From contig OU015490.1 in the NCBI GenBank assembly GCA_907164885.2, forward strand, positions 225,721,554 to 225,785,553: a stretch of 64,000 nucleotides of DNA, read 5' to 3'. Position 1 is the stretch's first letter. Each line of letters opens with the position of its first letter. Shown here piece after piece: positions 47,000 through 59,220 of the stretch. Under the pieces are notes generated by a model. The model saw only the letters and a list, made by a program, of their open reading frames with translations. It did no database searches and was not told the origin of the DNA. Origin of the DNA: Dolomedes plantarius (taxonomy: Eukaryota; Arthropoda; Arachnida; Araneae; Dolomedidae). Made by a program: the position numbers and the translations under genes.

Positions 47000-49700
47000 G
47001 TTTTTTAAAATTCCTCAGAAAATATAAATTTAAATAAAGATTGTAGAATGTATTATTGCAGATGCAACTTTTATCTGACGATATATAACATCTATAAGGT
47101 AGAATATCCCTGGAGTAATCGTTATTATTATTACAAATTTTGCGTGACTAAAGAGCTTAACCGATTTGAAAAGTGAAAAAAATGTAATAACTTCCGATTC
47201 CGTCTTCAAATTATTATTATTTTTTTGCTACAGAAAAAAAATTGAAATAATTGTTTAATAATCCACAAGTACTTACTTGTGTAGCAGTTAAACTGTAACT
47301 GACTCATTTATTTTACTTTTTTTGTGATGAAACAACACTAAGCGATTTTCTGTTATCATCACGTACTTGCTTCTGTGTTTGAATTGCATTATTGTAACGA
47401 TTTACATAAGAGTGGGCTTGACATCATGGACATACTCGTATATAGAGTTTACACTATGGACTTAACTTGATTGGCATCTGAAAGAAAAATTTACTTATTA
47501 TTCGATGCCCAAAAGATTTTTTGTCATTTAATGGTGTTAATCCTTATTGTTTCGGAAATCCTTATTGTTTCGGATTTATTATGAATTCAAAAAGTTATAA
47601 GTCAATGTGCTTTGACTCTAAAGCACAAAGTGCTTTGACTCTAAAATTTCAAAAATAAAAAAAATACGGACTTAATCAATTTGGCTTGTGAATGGCTCAA
47701 ACGACAATTTCCTTTTAACACTTAATTCAAATCACTCTACGAAATTCAATGCGGAACAACATACTGCTTGCAAACAATGGTACCACCTTTCTTTCTCTCT
47801 GCTGTTGTCATGGTCTCAACTGGTCAACAGCACGTATTTGAAGGGGAAAACTGAAACTGTCTACGCATGATGCTAAACAGTGACCTTAGGATTCTAGGTA
47901 ACTACGCACGCTCAACTTTGTTTCTTCAATTACACTTCTCCTGTAAATAGCAAAAAATACATGTTACATGAATGCAGAAAATGTCAGAAACATGGAAGTA
48001 AAAAACAAAAAATATATAAATAAATAAGCATGGTGAAAATAAAATGACAGAAGCAGAAAATAAGAGATAAGGAGGCAATAAAAAAAGATATTCTTATCAA
48101 CAAACGTATTCAATCAGTAACCAGTTCAGTTTCCTTTGAGTAGCTCCGTGTGCAGATGGCCTAAAAGTTTTTAATTTAGCTTAACCTATAATTCAAGTTT
48201 ATGAAAGGGGTTAACTGAGGTACTGGAAATGCTCCGATTAGTATTTTATGAACTTTTCGGTTGCTGTTGCTACAGGCTGGATTTAGACATCAAAATGTAA
48301 AGAAAATCGGTTTCTATCTTGGTTGCAGCATTAACTGATAACACCATTATTTTTGTCTTAATAGGTACTCTCCAAATGCCAAAAATTTGTATCGAAAATA
48401 TAAATAAAAATACTACAAATGATTTTTGGCATAAATATTTGTTGGGCATCTTTTACTAGACCCAACATTGATAACACTATAACACTATCTCAATTTGAAA
48501 AACATTGATAACACTATCTCAAATTCAAGTAGGAAACTAGATGATCCGGGCAATAACTTACAAGTAAATTTCAGCAAAAATATTTCTGAGGATGAAACAC
48601 TAATAACTTTAATCTGGGCGGGGCGGGCGTATTAGGTTTGAGTATCATTATTGGTTTATGATCTTGCGGAAAAATTATAATCAATGAATTTTATATTTAA
48701 GGGGTTTATGCAATTTATGAGCTCCGTAATATGCCTTTCACCAAATTAGTGTTTTTATGGATGGCGAATCGGTAATTTTTTTTTCTTGATTCCAAATCTT
48801 TTCCAATAACAGAGTAGAAATAAGTACTGAAAGAGGAATAAATAATCACACGGCGTATATTTTAACTATTTAAGAGTCTACATGGACTGTATTTGAGATT
48901 AATTGTTTGAGACCGTTTCAAAATATTTGTTTTTGTATAGAATAAAGATATTCAAATACTTATGACAATAGCTAAACGCTTTGTTAAAAATAAATAAATA
49001 AATAAATGATATTTAATAGGGAAATTATATGGGAATGTTCTAATAAAGGTAGTAATAACTTTATTTATAAATATCTACAAGCTGAATTATATCAATACAA
49101 ATATTTATTTAACTATCTCAATTTCTCAAAGTTTTACTGATAAAAGCTTTAAGAGTATTATATAATTGGCAAAATGTGTGGGAGTATCCTCATTACGGTA
49201 ATTATTGCTAGATGTTATATTTAGCATAAACTAAAGTACAAATTGATTTTTAATTGATAAAATAGATGAGTATGGGCTTCGATATTATGGTATTTTTTTT
49301 AAAAGTCATGAGAAAAGTTAATTTATATTACATTGTTAAATATGATTTTTATTTCAACTTTGCCGTGTATACACTTTTAAATACCCATAAATTAAAAACA
49401 ATGATATTTCACTAGCAAAGTAGGGGAAAGAAAACCTGATAAAAGGACTGATAAAGGTTTATCATGAACTAAACTCGTCTGTCGGGTAATATTAAATTTT
49501 ATGTAGCTTAATACAACTATCTCTGTTTATGGAAATTTTATAAAGCCTAAATTAAAATTAAAATTTAAAAAAAAATTATAATTTTTTTTAATAAAATAGG
49601 ATATTTAATTGTAAAAATAGATAAAAGTGTTTTGGAAAAAGGCAGACATTGTTAGAAAAGACTGGTAAAAGTTGTTATAGCAATGGTTTGTATGCTAGGA
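47000..49700. other. No supported gene
   Basis: AT-rich sequence with small local duplications, for example 'tgataacactat' near 48470-48525 and AAATA repeats near 48990. No families recognised. Confidence 0.35.
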
Positions 49701-49704
49701 AGTT

Positions 49705-49742
49705 TTAGGTTCAGGTTCAGGTTCAGGTTCAGGTTCAGGTAT
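49705..49742. repeat. Hexanucleotide repeat (AGGTTC)n
   Basis: Five to six tandem copies. On the minus strand it lies downstream of the tRNA-like head at 49900-49972 and could be the tail of that SINE. Confidence 0.9.
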
Positions 49743-49899
49743 ATCAACTTGTTGGAGCTCCAAGGTCTGTAGGACTTTATCTCCAATTGTAACATTATGC
49801 ATCAGAAATATATTTGCTCAGCAGATAATTAAATATCATAAATAGGCCCTTATCAGTAAAAACATAATACAAGTAAAATAAGTAATAGTAAAATAAAAG

Positions 49900-49972
49900 C
49901 AAACGCCGGGAATCGCACCCGGGAGAAAAATAACAAGGCGCGCGCTCATCCACTGGGCCACAGTTGCCACAG
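49900..49972 (-). mobile_element. tRNA-like SINE head
   Basis: The minus strand contains an A box 'tggcccagtgg' and, about 40 bases on, a B box inside a perfect T-arm 'ccgggtgcgattcccgg' (5-bp stem, 7-base loop). The anticodon arm does not fold, so this is not a functional tRNA but a tRNA-derived element or tRNA pseudogene. A SINE body would run towards 49700, ending in the hexanucleotide repeat. Confidence 0.6.
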
Positions 49973-52490
49973 TTATTAATAAAAACGATGAAGATATTCG
50001 GACTGAGAATATAGTAAAGTTATAGGGGGTTGGTAAAAATACAAGAGGGAGGAGTATAAAAATAAAAATAAGTAAGAAAGATAGAAGAGACAGTGTTAGC
50101 TCTTAAGAAGGCACGCCCGAGGGAGTTTGCAGTTAGCATGGTGGGAGCAGTCATAGTCGGGAAACTCAGCTGTAATCTCATTGCGAATGTTAGGAATATT
50201 ATCAGAAAAATTCTTAGAGAGTTTAAGTGCAGTTTCCTTGAAGGAAAGGATGCTGAAGTCTCGTCGTATGGTTTCATTAGACATCAAAACGGAAGTTTTA
50301 GGTCTTACGGCATGTCTCCAGTGGCTGCATTACCTCTTTACGGTACAACTGAAATATATAAGTAAGTAACGCGTGACCAAAAGTCATTATGAGTTGTTTA
50401 GAGTTGTAGAAAATGCTTCTTGGAAAATCTAACAGACCCGTAAAGAAAAACTTCAAGGCAAATGTGACCAGTCAAAAGTCTGAAATTGTCGACTACAGTA
50501 ATCTCGAGAGAATCCAGAAGGAAGAATTTTATTGCAGAGAATACTCCAAGTCATTCTTATTGATGATGATTGCAAAGACTACTCTATCTTAAGATTTATT
50601 ACAGATAGATTAAGTGGTTATATAGACAATGGCCTATAGCTGTTTGTAGATCATGTCACCCTTTTTGATAGAAAGATTAGCATCTCTCCGTTGCCATAAA
50701 ATCTACGATTGGGCATCGGAAATATTGGGGCATCTCGGGCACTAGAAAGAAATATCTCCTGTTAAATCTTTTAAAACAGTCCTTCATTACTGAACTCGGA
50801 TATTTATACATACATGCATAAAAGTACAAGAGTTCCTAAAAAGAATTATCTTGTTGTCAAGGTACTTGATCTGTACTTGATGCATTTAGAGAATTATTAT
50901 TTATTTGTGTCTCATTTTACGCAAATTTTGTTGCTTGTACATTTGCAGTATATGTTGTACAGTAAAAGTACACAATGGTAATGCTGGATTGTTGCAAAAA
51001 AATTTCCGGCAGTTCTTGGTCATTTCTAACCATAAAAGGGAGACATTATTCTCATTTGGGTGTTTCTGAAAATTTTCATAGATTCCTGTGTTTGTCCTGA
51101 TTGAAATACGAGTAAATCTATTACATTTAAATGATGTGCAACACCTTTTATTGTTAAAGAGTAAATGTGTTATTAAAATAAATTTATTCAATACGATAAC
51201 TTCACAAAGTTTATACAATTTTTACGGACCTATTAAATTTTATTTTCTTTCTCTGAGCTTGATAAAAAAGTTTATTATGTTCAAAACACACATTAGAATT
51301 TTCCTATCATAAAAAAGAGATAAATATGTGCCCATGTGTCTGTTTTACATATTTATTAGTAGATATTGAATACTAACCCGAGTGTATGAGAAAAGAATTG
51401 TTGGAAATGATTCAACAACAGAAGCATATATTTGGAGAAAATTGCATTTCTATTCTTTTCTTTATATTCAGTATTTTTGATTATTTGTCAAAAATTATGC
51501 AGAAGAGAAATACCAAGCTAATATCGTTTCACTTGTTAGGGTTCGTAATTTCCAAAAGCACATGTTAAGTACAGAAATGTATAAAAATATCGAGAGAGAC
51601 TATCAATAAATATAGAACATTTCAAATTCTCTCTGTTTTTAGATCAAACTAAAACAAATAATACGCTGATTACACGGCTTTTGTTGACTACTACTCATAA
51701 GCAAAAATTTTGAGTTACCTCTAGATGGCTAGCCTAAAGGAGATTTTTAAAACGTACTTTAGAAAATACTGAATACTTTAGAAAATACTGTGTTGAATAT
51801 AAAAAGAGAGATCATAAAAGGATCATAACTTTTAATTTTGCATGTTTTCATAGTAGCACTTGCATTATTCCTGCCATATCATGATCATATCATGATATAT
51901 CATACTGGTTCTACATCGATGTATACTCATTTGTCCCACATCTGTAATAATTATCTTGCAACTATTATATGGCATACGGATTCATATAAACACTAAAGCA
52001 AACCTTTAGCATATTTTTGCAATTAACTATTTGTTCATTATTAGCATTTTAACGTATGGGAAAACTATATATATATATTTGTTCCTTGTTGTTTGCTTTC
52101 AAAACTCTAAAATTCAGTCTGATTATTGTTTGTCGTATTAATTTGGCCACGTTTGAAAATATTTTATAACGGCTAATTAAAACAAATTTGGCTTTTCTGA
52201 CTCTTGACTGCCAAATTTACTTTTCCCTTCTTTCGCCATTTATTGCTAGCTATAGATATAGGATTCAAAATTGAATATATAAAAATAGTCTTTAAAGTAG
52301 TAATTGTACTGTTACCTCTGAACAAATCATTTATGTTTGTTCTCTTGGAAAAAATCTTCAAGACTTTATTAACTTCTCTGAAAAGAAATTTAAACTGATC
52401 AAGTTAAGGATAAAGCAAGTCTCACCGGTGTAATGAGATGAATGTAATAGGATTTTCTCAGGCAGGTAGTTTTAACACAAGCTCAAATCT
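49973..52490. other. No supported gene
   Basis: The region 50020-50365 is open in several frames on both strands, with coherent but unidentified residues; no frame can be preferred. The rest is AT-rich with no recognised family. Confidence 0.35.
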
Positions 52491-52691
52491 CTCTTAGGGA
52501 GGTCGCTTGAATGGCGTTCTTTTATTCTTAAACCATAGCTTTCACTAAGCTATTATTGCTATATTTACTGTGAAGGCTTGTGTTAATATATTTTGTTTGT
52601 AAATCTTAGGAGTATGTTCAATATATCTCACTCATTTTGATAAGGCAAAACATTCTACTGTCGCAGCAGTACAAGCTTACATAGGAGATAA

Positions 52692-53326
52692 TACCGGGTG
52701 TCCCAAAAATGACCGACGATTTGAAAAATAAATTAAAGAAAAACGGATGGTGATAGAAATGTACGGTTTGCTGCATTCTGCTTAGGTAACCAGGGAATTT
52801 TTGTCTCACCAATTTTCAAAATTAGTTCCAAAGTTCGTCAACAGATGGCGCTTCTGACTGGGAAAAACTATAAAACAATGTTTTCAAAGCAAGAAGCATA
52901 GGTAAAGTGGCATGGATTGGCCTCCCTATTCGCCAGATTTGACGCCAGGCGATTTTTTCTTTGGGGGTACTTGAAAGACCAGGTGTATCGTCACAATTTA
53001 CAAACTGTAGATGAACTGGAACAATACATCTCTGCTGCTTGTCAGAACATTCAAACTGAAATGTTTGCATGCACGTCTGCCAATTTTGACCTCAGACTGC
53101 GCCACGTTGTTGCTGCAAACGGTGATTATTTTGAAAAAAATTGCTTTATAGGTTTTCCTAGTCAACAGCGCCATCTGTTGACGAACTTTGTAACTAATTT
53201 TGAAAATTGGTGAGAAAAAATTCCCTGGTTACCTGAGCAGAATGCAGCAAACTGTACATTTCTATCGCCTTCCGTTTTTCTTTAATTGATTTTTCAAATC
53301 GTCGGTTTTTTTTGGGACACCCGGTA
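52692..53326 (+). mobile_element. Mariner-type deletion derivative with long TIRs
   Basis: TA then 'ccgggtgtcccaaaaatgac' on the left, and 'tttgggacacccgg' then TA on the right. TIRs extend about 165 bp, to 'cgtcaacagatggcgct', with more differences between them than between the outer palindrome arms. The core holds the end of a transposase gene. Confidence 0.9.
52909..53215 (+). pseudogene. Mariner-type transposase C-terminal third
   Basis: The frame starting at the ATG near 52911 reads MDWPPYSPDLTPGDFFF, the third catalytic aspartate block, then runs into a stop after GGT. In the neighbouring frame the same protein continues FFLWGYLKDQVYRHNLQTV, then DELEQYISAACQNIQ and DLRLRHVVAANGDYFE. 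One frameshift near 52965 therefore separates the catalytic block from the tail. The DNA-binding domain and the first two aspartates are absent. Confidence 0.85.
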
Positions 53327-53523
53327 TTAACTCCTATGTAAGCTAGTACTGCTGCGACAGTAGAATGTTTTGGCTTATCAAAATGAGTGAGATATATTGA
53401 ACATACTCCTAAGATTTACAAACAAAATATATTAACACAAGCCTTCACAGTAAATATAGCAATAATAGCTTAGTGAAAGCTATGGTTTAAGAATAAAAGA
53501 ACGCCATTCAAGCGACCTCCCTA

Positions 53524-53950
53524 GTTTGACATGGAATATTGATATGCCAAAATTATAAATTACATATTCATTGAAATTTTTGTTCATTCTATAAGATGCT
53601 TGTTTTCAGCATAACTTTAGGATTGAAAAGAATGAATATTAATATGGTTTTGCGTTGTCATTTAAATTTATTTATATTACTAGTTGGTACCCGTCAAAAC
53701 ATAACGGTTGGCTAGTAAATAAATGTACTAATACACAAATTATACTCAACATATCATTTTCAAATATTGAAAATCATAATATTAAGAGTAGAGAAATACA
53801 CTTTAAAAAATTACTATTGAACCCAGCAAAAATAAATATGGTTACTCAACAGTACGAAATATGCAATTTCTGTCAGGTTTAATTTTGTATCTTGCAAACA
53901 TAATTAAAAATAAAAATGGCAGACAGGTAGTTAGATAGATTCTTCGAATT
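53524..53950. other. No supported gene
   Basis: AT-rich; nothing recognised. Confidence 0.35.
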
Positions 53951-54288
53951 AAACAAATTAACGTTTTTAGGCGGCCTCGTGCTTAGTAAGTATCTAAAGC
54001 CAGATTTAAACATGTCACTGAGCATGCGCAGAAACAAATTAATATGTTTATGCGGTCTCGTTCTAAGTGAGTATATAAAGCCAGACTTAATCATGTCACT
54101 GAGTACACGCATAAAGAAAATTTAATTGTAAATTATCGCTAATTTATAGAATCTGTTGTCACAAAAAGCAAATTTGACAAATCTACAGATTACAATCTTT
54201 CCTTTAAGATCAAAATGAAGTCAATTGATGCAGTAGTTTTCTCTCGCGGACTGACCACAAGTCGGCTTAGAAACTTAACTATATAGAT
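53951..54288 (-). repeat. Dispersed repeat R2, copy 2
   Basis: Inverted counterpart of 27910-28208. It contains two units of the internal ~80-bp tandem repeat ('catgtcactgagcatgcgca' at 54011 and a variant at 54092). It ends 'aactatatagat' at the outer edge. Confidence 0.85.
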
Positions 54289-54479
54289 TATCTAGGAGAG
54301 AGAAGAGCTACAGCTACATAATTAGGAAAAATTACATTGTTTGATGGCCTGAATTAAAAAAAAAACTATTTTTAAATGAACTGCTCTCAATACAGTTTGT
54401 AATATTTATTAAAGAAATGATTGTTACAATCATAACATAACTAAAAGGTTATAATTTCTAGATAAGTAACATAGTATAT

Positions 54480-54962
54480 GATTAAGCCAGTCATTCCCAA
54501 CCGGTGTGGTGCGGCACTTTAAGGTGCCACAAAATTGGTCAGGGGTGCTTCGAGATTTTTTGGGTATAAACAAAACAATATTCGTAGAGTCCAGTTTAAA
54601 TAAATATTAAGTTGATATCGAACATTTGAGCATTAAGGATCAGTCGCAAATAAAACTATGCTCAGTGATTTCTATTGTAGTCCTCTAGTGTAATATTACA
54701 CTGAATCTCATGTCTATTTTTTAAATGTAATAAATTCTATTTCGGTGTATTTTTACTTATATTTTTCATTAAATAAATAAAATCAACAATGGAGTAAGTA
54801 TTTATTTTAACTGAAATTTGACGTGTTTCTGATTTAAATTTAGCTATGATATAATATTTAAAAAATTGAATAACGTAAAATTCTAACAAGAGTCCCCAAG
54901 TTTCTGGAAATACTCCCAAGAGCTCCGCAGACGTAAAAGGGTTGGAAATGTCTGGACTAAGC
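54480..54962. mobile_element. hAT-type MITE with 8-bp target duplication
   Basis: The element 54488-54954 starts 'cagtcattcccaacc' and ends 'gggttggaaatgtctg'. Flanks 'gattaagc' and 'gactaagc' match at seven of eight positions. The interior is AT-rich with no supported ORF. Confidence 0.88.
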
Positions 54963-56098
54963 TGTCTCTGCAATTGCGTGTTGCTTAAAAGTCTATTCTA
55001 GGAAAGTAATAAAATAATAAACAAAAATCCAATGAAATTTTTATTCACAAAATACTGTTATGTAAATGTAAAAGCATTTTTTTTTCAATTTATAAAAAAT
55101 TGCATTTAATTTTTTTAACAGATTGAAATTAATATATTTATTTGAAACAAAGTCTCGTGTCCATTACTGAAATTTATTTTAAACAAATTCTTATACGTAT
55201 AAAACTTTTTTCCCTTACGTCCCACTATTTTTAAACGTATGATAAATTTTAATGCAGCCATGTAAAGTTAAATCCGGAGTTTTACGACGCTTTGAAAGTG
55301 ATTTATTTACTTCCTGTTGAGAGGAAATGTGTGCCTTCACTTTTGAAATAATGCAGCAACCAGGAAGAAACTCCAGTAAATAAGCTCATATTTTTTCCGA
55401 GTAAATAATTTTAACTTCGTGGATTACTTGTTAAATTAGGGCAATAAAAGCTTTCTGGTCTTACTCTCATTATGAAGATATAGTCAATGAAAATTAAAAT
55501 ATTAGGAAGTGATATTCAACAGATTTTTTTTCTTTTTAATGCTTGTTTAGTTAGTTATAATAATAGCAATTTAGGTCTTTTTTCTGTCTGTTTTCTTGAA
55601 GACTTCATTGAAATAAAACCAGTTGTATGGCATTTTAGTCGACCATAAGCCTTTCCTGAATAGAGGATATACTGATGTTTTAAATAAATTAAGGAATAAA
55701 TCAAATAGTGGAAATTCTGTAGAGTTTTCTCTTTGAATAGAAACTTTTGCAGTAAATGCAAACAGGTTAAAATATTTTTTCAGGCACACTTTACCAGAAC
55801 TCCTTATGTACAATAACTAATGTGGAATGTACACAAATTTTCGGCAAGATCCAGTACTTTAATTTCAGCTTTTCTGAACTCAGTGTCTTTTAAACTAGTA
55901 GAAAATATCGCTAAATGCTCATTGTCATATAAACCTAAATATGAAATAGGAATAGTGAAAAGTAAAAGAAACTCTTTTCACTTATTTCAGGTAAATGTAA
56001 AAAGAAAAAAAGACTAAAGATAGAGAAGAAAGTCTATAAACAAAATGGTTTTACAAATCTTATGAGTGACCGAAATACGTAATTAAAAAAACCAGAGC
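54963..56098. other. No supported gene
   Basis: AT-rich; overlapping small frames at 55555-55813 on the minus strand have no family resemblance. Confidence 0.35.
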
Positions 56099-56790
56099 CC
56101 AATTTCCATTTTCTTGGCTTAAGGGGTCCGGGAGACATTTACATTTTTTTTTATTTATTGAGTTAATATTTTGAATTTTTTGTGATGGTTAACCATGTGA
56201 TTTTTTTAACAAAATCACACCTATAACTTCTCATAAAGTTCGCTCATAAAAAATTCTCATAAAAAATTCTTAAATTTAAATTTTTTTAAAAAAGTGCGGT
56301 AATTTAAAATCGTTATAACTCCAAATATTATTTGTCGAATTTCAAATTTTTGTCATTTAATTAAACAGAAAAATATAAGTTTTAATTCTGATTCAGCGTT
56401 TTTCAAAATATTAATTTTTAAAAAATTAAATATATTTAGAGAAAAAATTTAAAAAAAAATTAATGTAACTTATTTTTAAAAAATCATATTTTCAAAAGTA
56501 AAGATTTTTCAAAAATTTTTTAAATCAAAATTAAAGCAAAATAATTGAAAAAGACATGCTCCAAGTTTGAACCATGTATCTTTAACGGTTCGTGACTTAA
56601 TAATTTAAAGACGAGAGATGGTGAAAAAACCCATCGTGTATGAAACACATTTACATGTTTTAACAAAGATTGGCTGCTATTAGAATATTGACACCCCTCC
56701 CCCCAAAAAATTAATATCTCCTGTTCTAATAAAGATAGAAACATGATTTGAACGTAATTTTAAGCGAAAAAGAACACAGAATTTTTTAAT
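56099..56790 (+). repeat. Dispersed 0.65-kb AT-rich repeat, copy 2
   Basis: Direct counterpart of 16545-17185, with the same order of blocks. The start reads 'cttaaggggtccgggagaca' where copy 1 has a long G run. Confidence 0.8.
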
Positions 56791-57689
56791 GCAATAAAAG
56801 GCTATAGAGCTTTTGCAATTGAATAACACAAACCAAATATTTCTACGGTGGTTACATTGCCAGATACAACATTTTATAGCGATCATATCTGCGTGTACCC
56901 TACTACCCATCTGTACTCCATGCCTATTTATCTTGGAAGCAAATTTTTCCTTATCTTCTATGTTTAAAAGACTATATCTAAATTCCCTTGCAAGCTATCT
57001 ATATGAAATTTTGAACAGATAAGAAGTTTTCACTAAACTGCCTTCAGGATTTTTCGTTTAGAGAAAACTCTGAAAATATATTCCCTGGGGTAACATTTAT
57101 TCCGAGAGACGTGCTTTTTTGTCCTTTAAAGTAATTAAAAGATATTTATAAATTAAATTTTGATAAATCCTGAAGACATAGTATTTTGAAACTCTTTAAT
57201 GAACAAAATTAAAACTTATGTAACTGGTATTATTATTTCACAACAAATCTATAAAAAAATTAAAATCCTTTACACTTTTTAAATAATAACATTTTTAAAC
57301 ATAATTTTAAATTGGTCAAGTATTCTTTGGTCAAGACACTCTTGAGGGACAAATCCCTTCGGAATCCCCTTCAGAATGTTAATAAAAAATAAACTTGAGT
57401 ACGTACAAATATAATCAAGTTATTTCAGATGCAGTCGATGGTATAGATATTACATGCTTACTCAAAAAATTTATTCCTTAAAAGAGTAAACAAGCGTTGT
57501 TTGCCATTGTAATACACATTAAAAAAATCAAAATCACAACAGACTTTAAATTTATCCTGCATTTTCATGTTATTAATAGAAAACTGAACTCTAGACTCTA
57601 AAAATTGTTAAAATGTAGGGGCTCTAAGGTTTCATAGGCTTTGGATGGTTCAGTCATTAGAACGTGCAAATACGAGTTTAAAAATTTGC
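56791..57689. other. No supported gene
   Basis: AT-rich; nothing recognised. Confidence 0.35.
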
Positions 57690-57956
57690 ATACGTGCGAA
57701 ACTTACTTGTATTGAGCAAGAAAGAATTGGTATAAGGCAAAACCTGTTTATGAAATACAAGTCCTTATGCTTAGTCGGAATGTTGAAGTGGTGATAAACT
57801 CATTACTAAGTTTTTCTTTATTTTGGAACTTTTGGTCTTCAAAATGCTTAAATTTTTAAATTTTAGCTTAAAATTTGCACTTATATGAAAAGCTTTTGTA
57901 TTGTACATGGAGAAATTGATATTAGGTAGATTTATTTGCGCAATACAAGTACAGAA

Positions 57957-58470
57957 ACTTGTGTGTGTGTGTGTGACTTTTTCCACCCGCTCTAGCCGTA
58001 GGCTAGACCAGGTCCAAGAGGCCAAAAGTTACAATGAAATCAGAAAGAAGCAAAGGGTCTCTATAAATATCTTCCTTGTCAAGCCCCGGGCAGTTTAAAA
58101 GATGGTTAGAAGAGGCTTCTGCAGTATTGCATCTGGAGCAAAGAGGGTAAGATTTTTGCTCCTGATTGTAAGCAAGACACTTTAGGTGTCCACTAGCAAA
58201 TATGGTAATGGTGGTCTGCATCCTTCTGTCACCCTTGACAGTAATGACACCTCCAGGAGATTTTCGGTCTTACCAGTCGTGCGTTGGAGGGGTCTTCCAT
58301 GAATGCTGGTTTATAAGTTTTCTTCTTGAATAAATTTCAAGACAGGTCAAAGTATCTTACGAAGAAATAGAAAGAGAGGCTCCATACCTATCAAGAACAT
58401 CAGCATTCTCATTTCTATAAAGTCCTATAATAGACAGCATCCATTGAAAATAAACTTCTTGTTGTTGAGA
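57957..58470 (-). mobile_element. Non-LTR retrotransposon fragment (RNase H end)
   Basis: A (TG)n run at 57959-57974 marks the lower edge and would be the 3' tail on the minus strand. The interior encodes the carboxy end of a polyprotein with an RNase H domain. Both sides are flanked by units of the 158-bp array, so it is inserted in that array. Confidence 0.65.
58003..58450 (-). pseudogene. RNase H and C-terminal zinc-knuckle-like end of a non-LTR ORF2
   Basis: At the upstream end the minus strand reads QWMLSIIGLYRNENADVL, a decayed form of the RNase H block W-I-P-S-H-x-G-x-x-G-N-E-x-A-D. After several stops, 58221-58003 is an open frame with TIFASGHLKCLAYNQE, then CSRCNTAEASSNHLLNCPG (C-x2-C ... 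H-x4-C), then LLLSDFIVTFGLLDLV at the end. This tail is typical of arthropod Jockey/I-like elements that carry RNase H. No reverse transcriptase domain is left. Confidence 0.75.
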
Positions 58471-59220
58471 AAGATCTTAGTATTGAAAATTAGTTGGAAT
58501 GAATGACAGTGGGAAAGAAAGTACAAAACATGGTTAACCAGACATATTAGGAAAAAGGATTATTATTTGGAAAGAAACGTGAAACTCACACTGAATTACC
58601 GAAAGTGATATTTGGAAAATTAAAAGCAATATGAGTTCTGAGACTTAGTTGGAATGAATGTCAATGTGAAAGTGAATTACAAAACGGAGTTGCCAATTAT
58701 GTAAGGAAAAAAAGACTATTCTTTGAAAAGAAACGTGAACCTTACAAATAATTACCAAAAGTGATATAAGGGAAATTTATTTACGCAATACAAGTGCTGA
58801 AACTTAGTTGAAATGAATGACAGTGGGAAAGTGAAGTACAAAACATGGTTAACCAGCCATGTTAGGAAAAAGGACTATTATTTGGAAAGAAACGTGAACC
58901 TCACACTGAATTACCGAAAGTAATATTAGGAAAATTTATTACAGAAATACAAGTTCTGAGACTAAGTTGGATTTTATGTCAATGGGAAAATGAATTACAA
59001 AACAGAGTTAACCAACTATGTAAGGAAAAAAGACTATTTTTTGGAAAGAAACGTGAACCTGACAATTAATTACCAAAAGTGATATAAGGGAAATTTATTT
59101 ACGCAATACAAGTTCTAAAACTTAGTTCGAATGAATTTCAATGTAAAATTTGAGTACAAAACATGATGAACCAGCCATGTAAGGAGAGAAATGCAAACCT
59201 CACACTGAATTACAAAATGA

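Larger units (their letters stand above)
52495..53523. repeat. 1.03-kb palindrome centred on a mariner element
   Basis: The outer arms, 52495-52693 and 53325-53523, are reverse complements over about 200 bp with only three differences seen by eye. They begin 'tagggaggtcgcttgaatgg' and meet the mariner ends exactly. If the mariner and one TA are removed, the two arms join into a palindrome with TA at its centre. Confidence 0.9.
57690..59220. repeat. Tandem array, unit about 158 bp, alternating A and B types
   Basis: The mark 'ttagttggaatgaatg' or a variant begins near 58491, 58646, 58805, 58963 and 59123 (spacings 155-160 bp). Copies at 58491 and 58805 share 'acatggttaaccag' and 'attatttggaaagaaacg' (type A); those at 58646 and 58963 share 'ttatgtaaggaaaaaa' (type B). 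Diverged pieces of the unit also occur at 57690-57770 and 57895-57955, left of a non-LTR fragment that interrupts the array. Confidence 0.8.

Noticed and set aside
49705..49742. (AGGTTC)n considered as telomere-like repeat
   Set aside because: Arthropod telomere units are TTAGG or TCAGG; this is a six-base unit with only five or six copies inside the window.
49900..49972. Functional tRNA gene
   Set aside because: A and B boxes and the T arm are good, but the anticodon arm and acceptor stem do not pair.
50020..50365. Overlapping open frames on both strands, one with MSNETIRRDFSILSFKE
   Set aside because: Four frames are open at once and none matches a family or has supporting signals, so no gene is claimed.
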